NCBI GenBank assembly: GCA_963792385.1
Contig: CAWBVZ010000006.1
Span: forward strand, 310,001 to 374,000
DNA: 64,000 nucleotides
Direction: 5' to 3'
Source of the DNA: DASSUW01 sp963792385
Lineage (GTDB): Bacteria; Actinomycetota; Thermoleophilia; Solirubrobacterales; Solirubrobacteraceae
The position numbers and the translations under genes are program-made. The notes below the pieces were generated by a model that was not told where the DNA came from, did not search any database, and saw only the letters and a list, made by a program, of their open reading frames with translations. Below are positions 61,662 to 64,000 of this stretch, piece after piece. Each line of letters starts with the position of its first letter. Position 1 is the first letter of the stretch.

Positions 61662-62159
61662 TCACGCGCGGTCGCTGAGCTGCGCGCGCAGCATCCACTG
61701 CTGGTGCTCGAGCGCGCGCACGACGTCGATCAGGACGTCCTGCGAGACCGCGTCGCGCTCGGCGATTCGGTCCATGCGCTCGCGCGCGGTCTCGCTGACC
61801 TGCGCGACCCGGTCGGCGATGGCCCGTACCGCGGCGTGGCTCTCGATCGCCTCGGCCGCGACCGGCGACAGCGGCGATCCGGCCGCGACGGCCTGAGCTT
61901 GCCCGTCCGGCACGTACCCGAGGGCGACCGCGCGCTCGGCGACCACGTCGGCGAGATCGCGCCAGGACGCGACGAGCTCGTCGAGCTGTTCGTGCACCGG
62001 CCGGAAGGGGTGTCCGACCACGGCCCAGTGCAGCTGCTTGCCGATCAGCGACAGGTCGACGAGCTCCTGCATCGTGGATTGGAGCTCGTGAGCGATCGTC
62101 TCCCGTGCGTGCGGCTCGGCCAGCGCCGGCAGATGACTTGAGGTTGCAGGCGAGGCCAT
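61662..62159 (-). CDS. dps: Dps-family ferritin-like DNA-protection protein
   Basis: 165 residues from ATG 62159 with AAGGAGA upstream. LSLIGKQLHWAVVGHPFRPVHEQLDELVASWRDLADVVAERAVALGYVPDG contains the His, His and Asp/Glu ferroxidase ligands in the Dps pattern. C-terminal helix QDVLIDVVRALEHQQWMLRAQLSDRA is standard. Forms dodecamers that oxidise and store iron with H2O2 and may coat DNA. Fourth gene of the sulfite-oxidase-like operon. Confidence 0.93.
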   Translation of the reverse strand: MASPATSSHLPALAEPHARETIAHELQSTMQELVDLSLIGKQLHWAVVGHPFRPVHEQLDELVASWRDLADVVAERAVALGYVPDGQAQAVAAGSPLSPVAAEAIESHAAVRAIADRVAQVSETARERMDRIAERDAVSQDVLIDVVRALEHQQWMLRAQLSDRA

Positions 62160-62184
62160 TGTCGTTCTCCTTTGTCGGGTCGAG

Positions 62185-62451
62185 CTAGGCGCGCGGCGTC
62201 TCCAAGCGCCACGCCCCGGTGAGGTGCACCACATGGCGGTCTGGCAGCGCTGCCGCGACGAGCGCGATCTGGTCGCAGACCGGGCAGCGAAGGACCGTTC
62301 CGGCTCCGAGGTACATGCGGTGCGCGGCGACGGGGCTTTCCGTGCCGCACGACTGGCACGTGTGCGGCGCGCCGGTCATCTCCGCGCCGAACAGCTCCTG
62401 AAGGAGGCCGCCGAGCGCGTTGCCGTCCAGCCATCGCGGGTCTTCGCTCAT
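62185..62451 (-). CDS. Zinc-ribbon protein (DUF6510-like)
   Basis: 88 residues; ATG 62451 lies 1 nt after the reductase stop. LDGNALGGLLQELFGAEMT, then HTCQSCGTESPV and VLRCPVCDQIAL: two CxxC knuckles about 22 residues apart, a rubredoxin-like zinc ribbon. I recall this family as DUF6510, a regular companion of the sulfite-oxidase-like/FAD-reductase pair, but could not check it. Could be an assembly or electron-transfer helper. Confidence 0.75.
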   Translation of the reverse strand: MSEDPRWLDGNALGGLLQELFGAEMTGAPHTCQSCGTESPVAAHRMYLGAGTVLRCPVCDQIALVAAALPDRHVVHLTGAWRLETPRA

Positions 62452-62452
62452 C

Positions 62453-63190
62453 TCATCCTCCGGTGGGACCGAATCGCTCGAGGTGGATCGCGGCGGTGTC
62501 GTGGCCTAGGCCGACGAGCAGGTCGGCGGCTCGCTCGACAAAGGCCGTCGGCCCGCAGATGAAGATCCGTGGCCGTTGCGTCGGTGCCGGGCCGACCTGG
62601 CCGAGCACGTCCGCGTCGACCCGGCGCGCGAAGCCGGACCAGCCGGCAGGCGGCTCGCGCGTGAAGGTCTGATGCACGGCGAGCCCGTCGCCGGCGGCCA
62701 GCCTCGCCAGCTCGTCGCGGTACAGGACGTCCTCGCTGGACCGCGCGGAGACGAGCAGCCGCGTGTCCACCGTGCTCGAGTTCGCCGCACGGTGGCGCAC
62801 CATCGCCATCAGCGGCACGAGCCCGGAACCCCCGGCGACGAGCAGCAGCGGACCGCCGTCCTCGCTGCGCCAGGCGAAGTAACCGCCGATCGGGCCGCGC
62901 AGCTCCAGCTCATCACCGGGACCGAGCTCGTCGGTCAGATACGGCGAGACCTCGCCGTCCTCGAGTCGTTCCACCGTCAGCGCGAGCTTTTCGTCCTCCG
63001 GCGCCGAGGCGATCGAGTACGAGCGCTGTGCCTGGTAGCCGTCCTCGGCGGTCAGGCGCACGTCGACGTGCTGGCCGGCGACGTGTCCGGGCCAGCCGGG
63101 CACGTCGAGCACCAGCGTCTTCGCGCGCGGCGTCTCGACGAGCACGTCGCGGACGGTCGCGAGCCGCCAGGCGATCCGGGCCGGCGCCAC
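62453..63190 (-). CDS. FAD/NAD(P)-dependent ferredoxin-reductase-type oxidoreductase
   Basis: 245 residues from GTG 63190, 2 nt after the preceding stop; the longer open frame is not family-like. FAD domain with GQHVDVRLTAEDGYQAQRSYSIASAPEDEKLALTV (RxYS), LELRGPIGGYFAW, NAD domain with LLLVAGGSGLVPLMAMVRH and the end IFICGPTAFVERAADLLVGLG. No [2Fe-2S] domain. Likely passes electrons from NAD(P)H to the sulfite-oxidase-like partner. Confidence 0.93.
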   Translation of the reverse strand: MAPARIAWRLATVRDVLVETPRAKTLVLDVPGWPGHVAGQHVDVRLTAEDGYQAQRSYSIASAPEDEKLALTVERLEDGEVSPYLTDELGPGDELELRGPIGGYFAWRSEDGGPLLLVAGGSGLVPLMAMVRHRAANSSTVDTRLLVSARSSEDVLYRDELARLAAGDGLAVHQTFTREPPAGWSGFARRVDADVLGQVGPAPTQRPRIFICGPTAFVERAADLLVGLGHDTAAIHLERFGPTGG

Positions 63191-63192
63191 GA

Positions 63193-63795
63193 TCAATCCC
63201 CCGAGTACCGCTGCTCGTTCCACGGGTCGCCGTAGTTGTGGTAGCCGTAGGCCTCCCAGAAGCCCGGCTGGTCGTGGTCGCGCAGCTCCAGGCCGCGGAC
63301 CCACTTCGCGCTCTTCCAGAAGTACAGATGCGGGACCAGCAGCCGCGCCGGGCCGCCGTGCTCGGGCTCGAGCGGCTCGCCCCCGTACTCGTAGGCGATC
63401 CACGCCCGGCCGCCGGTCAGATCCTCCAGGGGCACATTGGTCGTATAGCCGCCGTCACACCACGCGGTGACATAGCCGGCGTCGGTCTCGACGCCTTCGA
63501 GCAGCGTGTCGACCGACACCCCGGTCCAGGTGGTGTCGAGCTTGGACCACTTGGTCACGCAGTGGATGTCGACGGTGACCGTCTCCGAGGGCAGCGCGGT
63601 GAACTCCTCCCACGGCCACGACACCGGCTCCTCCACGGCGCCGTTGATCGTCAAGCTCCACTCATCCAGCGGCGTGCGCGGCGTCGGCCCGGCCGACAAC
63701 ACCGGAAAATCGCGAGTGACGTACTGACCCGGCGGCACGCGCGCGGGATCGACATCCACCCGGCGACCGCGGAAGCCTCGTGAGAACGCTGGCAT
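63193..63795 (-). CDS. Sulfite-oxidase-like molybdopterin oxidoreductase
   Basis: 200 residues. Oxidored_molyb domain only: RDFPVLSAGPTPRTPLDEWSLTINGAVEEPVSWPWEEFTALPSETVTVDIHCVTKWSKLDTTWTGVSVDTLL, where Cys in DIHCVTKWS is the molybdenum ligand, and PARLLVPHLYFWKSAKWVRGLEL near the end. No haem domain, no dimerisation domain and no Tat signal, so it is cytosolic, like the SoxC/MsrP-related YedY-type short forms. First gene of a six-gene operon; probable function is oxyanion or sulfoxide reduction/oxidation with the adjacent FAD reductase. Confidence 0.93.
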   Translation of the reverse strand: MPAFSRGFRGRRVDVDPARVPPGQYVTRDFPVLSAGPTPRTPLDEWSLTINGAVEEPVSWPWEEFTALPSETVTVDIHCVTKWSKLDTTWTGVSVDTLLEGVETDAGYVTAWCDGGYTTNVPLEDLTGGRAWIAYEYGGEPLEPEHGGPARLLVPHLYFWKSAKWVRGLELRDHDQPGFWEAYGYHNYGDPWNEQRYSGD

Positions 63796-63906
63796 CAGCC
63801 GAGCATGGCCGCGCAGCGATCGACCAGCAAGCAGAGCCCGCGATCAACCGATACACGATCGCGCTGGACCGACGCCACCGTAGGACCGACCATAACCGCA
63901 CGCCAG

Positions 63907-64000
63907 ATGAGCCCCCTCCAGCTCTACAACACACGCGCGCGCACGAAGCAGACGTTCGTTCCCGCGGATCCGTCAGGCCACGTCGGGCTGTTCGTCTGCG
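63907..64000 (+). CDS. cysS: Cysteinyl-tRNA synthetase, N-terminal fragment
   Basis: From ATG 63907: MSPLQLYNTRARTKQTFVPADPSGHVGLFVC, running off the window. This is the opening strand of CysS, in which LxLYNTxTRxKExFVP precedes xVxMYVCGPTVYD; the Cys at the very end is the first zinc ligand. Divergent from the sulfite-oxidase-like gene, with a 111-nt shared promoter region. MshC (mycothiol ligase), which has a similar fold, is less likely given the YNT segment. Confidence 0.85.
   Translation, partial: MSPLQLYNTRARTKQTFVPADPSGHVGLFVC

Overview
The window is high-GC DNA from an actinobacterium. Gene content and protein style (GTG starts, 4-nt start/stop overlaps, SARP/BTAD regulator, ECF42-type sigma factor with a YCII partner, sulfite-oxidase-like protein with a zinc-ribbon partner, H-NOX/GGDEF-EAL pair, D-glucuronyl C5-epimerase-like lipoprotein) suggest Thermoleophilia (Solirubrobacterales-like). 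That placement is an inference; no rRNA or complete tRNA is present to test it.

Layout. 0-11 kb: a MarR fragment, a two-domain protein with a nucleoside-phosphorylase-like C-terminus, a ClpE-type zinc-finger Hsp100 behind an 11+3+11 bp inverted repeat, an epimerase-like lipoprotein with a STAS protein, a hotdog protein, cold-shock protein, acyl desaturase plus cyclopropane synthase, and a DEAD-box helicase. 11-19 kb: secreted S1 and M1 peptidases, a VOC ring-cleavage dioxygenase, an FAD oxidoreductase, an esterase/maleylacetate-reductase pair and a GAF-PAS-GGDEF-EAL protein. 19-25 kb: a TetR/DHA2 efflux pair with operator-like repeats, two secreted alpha/beta hydrolases and a collagen-repeat surface protein. 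25-31 kb: an H-NOX haem sensor translationally coupled to a GAF-GGDEF-EAL protein, then a large SARP/BTAD ATPase regulator. 31-39 kb: a DrrAB-like ABC exporter and a MacB-type exporter operon (VanY peptidase, lipoprotein, adaptor, ATPase, permease) facing a VanRS-like two-component system. 39-42 kb: ECF42 sigma/YCII/RibD-like module and a small secreted protein.

42-51 kb is mobile or decaying: a 3' tRNA-Met fragment on the minus strand, four direct repeats, a tyrosine integrase, a sigma-like gene with two frameshifts, an arylsulfatase, a flippase-like membrane protein, a dead second recombinase, a tRNA-like 3' end, and fragments of HtpX and a non-haem chloroperoxidase. 51-64 kb is again chromosomal in style: DUF417-like protein, universal stress protein, cupin/DoxX, RraA-like/MsrA, an orphan PAS-4xGAF histidine kinase, and a tight six-gene minus-strand operon (sulfite-oxidase-like protein, FAD reductase, zinc ribbon, Dps, APC permease, AhpD-like) consistent with oxidative-stress defence. 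The 5' end of cysS closes the window.

A recurrent feature is genes broken by what look like 1-2 nt deletions (collagen-like, H-NOX, the sigma-like gene twice, cupin, probably the APC permease). Either this assembly carries indel errors in GC-rich runs or several loci are decaying; read coverage would decide. The most interesting functional units are the H-NOX/cyclic-di-GMP pair, the VanY-lipoprotein-MacB/two-component envelope module, and the Dps/sulfite-oxidase-like operon.
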